Below, piece after piece: positions 58,545 through 64,000 of a DNA stretch of 64,000 bases. Every line of letters begins with the position of its first letter. The stretch's first letter is position 1. Position numbers and translations under genes: made by a program. A model generated the notes under the pieces. That model ran no database searches. It saw only the letters and a list, made by a program, of their open reading frames with translations, and was not told the origin of the DNA. Source of the stretch: Amoebidium appalachense (taxonomy: Eukaryota; Ichthyosporea); contig CAVNZM010000005.1 of NCBI GenBank assembly GCA_963693365.1, positions 6,076,001 through 6,140,000 of the forward strand, in the 5' to 3' direction.

Positions 58545-58755
58545 GTCATGCCTTTATCAATCTTTATATATATATATTTCTTGTTCTTTTTTTAGGTCAT
58601 GCCTTTATCAATCTTTATATATATATATATCTTGTCCTTTTTTTAGGTCATGCCTTTATCAATCTTTATATATATATATATTTCTTGTTCTTTTTTTAGG
58701 TCATGCCTTTATCAATCTTTATATATATATATTTCTTGTTCTTTTTTTAGGGGTT
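58545..58755 (+). repeat. Tandem array of a pyrimidine-tract plus AG unit
   Basis: Four units of about 50-56 bp read CTTTTTTTAGGTCATGCC, TTTATCAATC and (TA)n. The last one ends with CTTTTTTTAG joined to new sequence (GGGTTGGCAAGG) at 58752. Each unit therefore carries a consensus-like 3' splice site, as if the acceptor of a plus-strand exon had been multiplied upstream. Whether the sequence after 58751 is an exon is uncertain. Confidence 0.75.
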
Positions 58756-58968
58756 GGCAAGGGGAGGGATGTGGGATGAAGGCTGCATAGGTGCCGGAAA
58801 TTGGGAACGGATATTCAATGGCGTTATGTTGGAATGGGTAATGGGCAGGGGAGGAATATTGCTGTAGGAAGCGTGGTAAGAGCAGGAGTAAGCAGTGTCA
58901 GTAATGTACAGGCAATAGAAGGAACATGTGCCGCCACAGAGTTATTCTTCCGGCTCCCTCTCGCGAGC

Positions 58969-59000
<32 letters not shown>

Positions 59001-59119
59001 CTCCCGTCTTTTCCCTTTCCCTTAACCATCACCCACCCACCCATCCCCCACCCCCGGCCTCCCCGTCTCACCAACCAATCCGCAAACCCAATCCTCCCTG
59101 CCCCTCTCCCATTCCCCAG

Positions 59120-64000
<4,881 letters not shown>

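Overview
This is a eukaryotic nuclear window. Its genes are split by many GT–AG introns, non-LTR retrotransposon remains are present, and TAA, TAG and TGA all end reading frames, so the standard code applies. The introns and spacers are saturated with (CA/TG)n, (GA/TC)n and homopolymer G/C tracts, and nearly every long open frame made of HTHT, VCVC, SLSL, GGGG or PPPP is only such a tract read through. The organism cannot be named from this sequence. PAN/Apple, F5/8-type and EGF modules joined by phase-1 introns suggest an animal, a unicellular relative of animals, or another intron-rich protist or alga.

Five gene models were assembled exon by exon, and four of them close without a frame conflict from start to stop inside the window. 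(1) At the left edge, minus strand, is exon 1 (72-123) of a class II aldolase/adducin-type gene that runs out of the window. (2) 8446→3242, minus: a complete 8-exon paralogue with a probable mitochondrial presequence, 285 aa. (3) 21395→11434, minus: an 11-exon taxilin-like coiled-coil protein, 415 aa. (4) 21802→25158, plus: a 4-exon mitochondrial inner membrane protease subunit 2 (IMP2/IMMP2L), 164 aa, divergent from taxilin over a 406-bp spacer. (5) 39856→28991, minus: a 13-exon secreted modular protein, about 1045 aa. Its order is signal peptide, Cys-rich N-terminus, F5/8-like module, PAN/Apple, fucolectin-type F5/8, Ca-binding EGF, then prealbumin/SdrD-B-like repeats. (6) 53519→50011, minus: a 6-exon mitochondrial-type tandem-CBS protein, 179 aa. 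(7) From about 59.1 kb to the right edge, plus: part of an unidentified gene with three phase-consistent exons. The three complete short proteins with likely mitochondrial destinations (aldolase-like, IMP2, CBS) are not an operon-like unit; their proximity is probably incidental.

Mobile DNA consists of three 5'-truncated pieces of one non-LTR retrotransposon family (27.0-28.2 kb minus, 42.8-43.65 kb minus, 44.2-45.57 kb plus). There is also a MITE-like palindromic element (43.66-43.79 kb), a 340-bp repeat in two copies around a 41-bp minisatellite (40.4-42.5 kb), and a short dispersed repeat with two subfamilies lying between G/C tracts.

The most striking pattern is that exon edges are copied into the neighbouring intron. 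Acceptor-side pieces are found as tandem arrays upstream of exons, and donor-side pieces as isolated copies downstream. Independent cases occur in the aldolase, taxilin, secreted-protein and CBS genes and probably in the right-edge gene. In the clearest array the copies decay with distance from the exon. Many functional splice sites also sit directly on (CA)n or (GT)n tracts, and homopolymer C tracts lie mostly on the sense strand of the genes.
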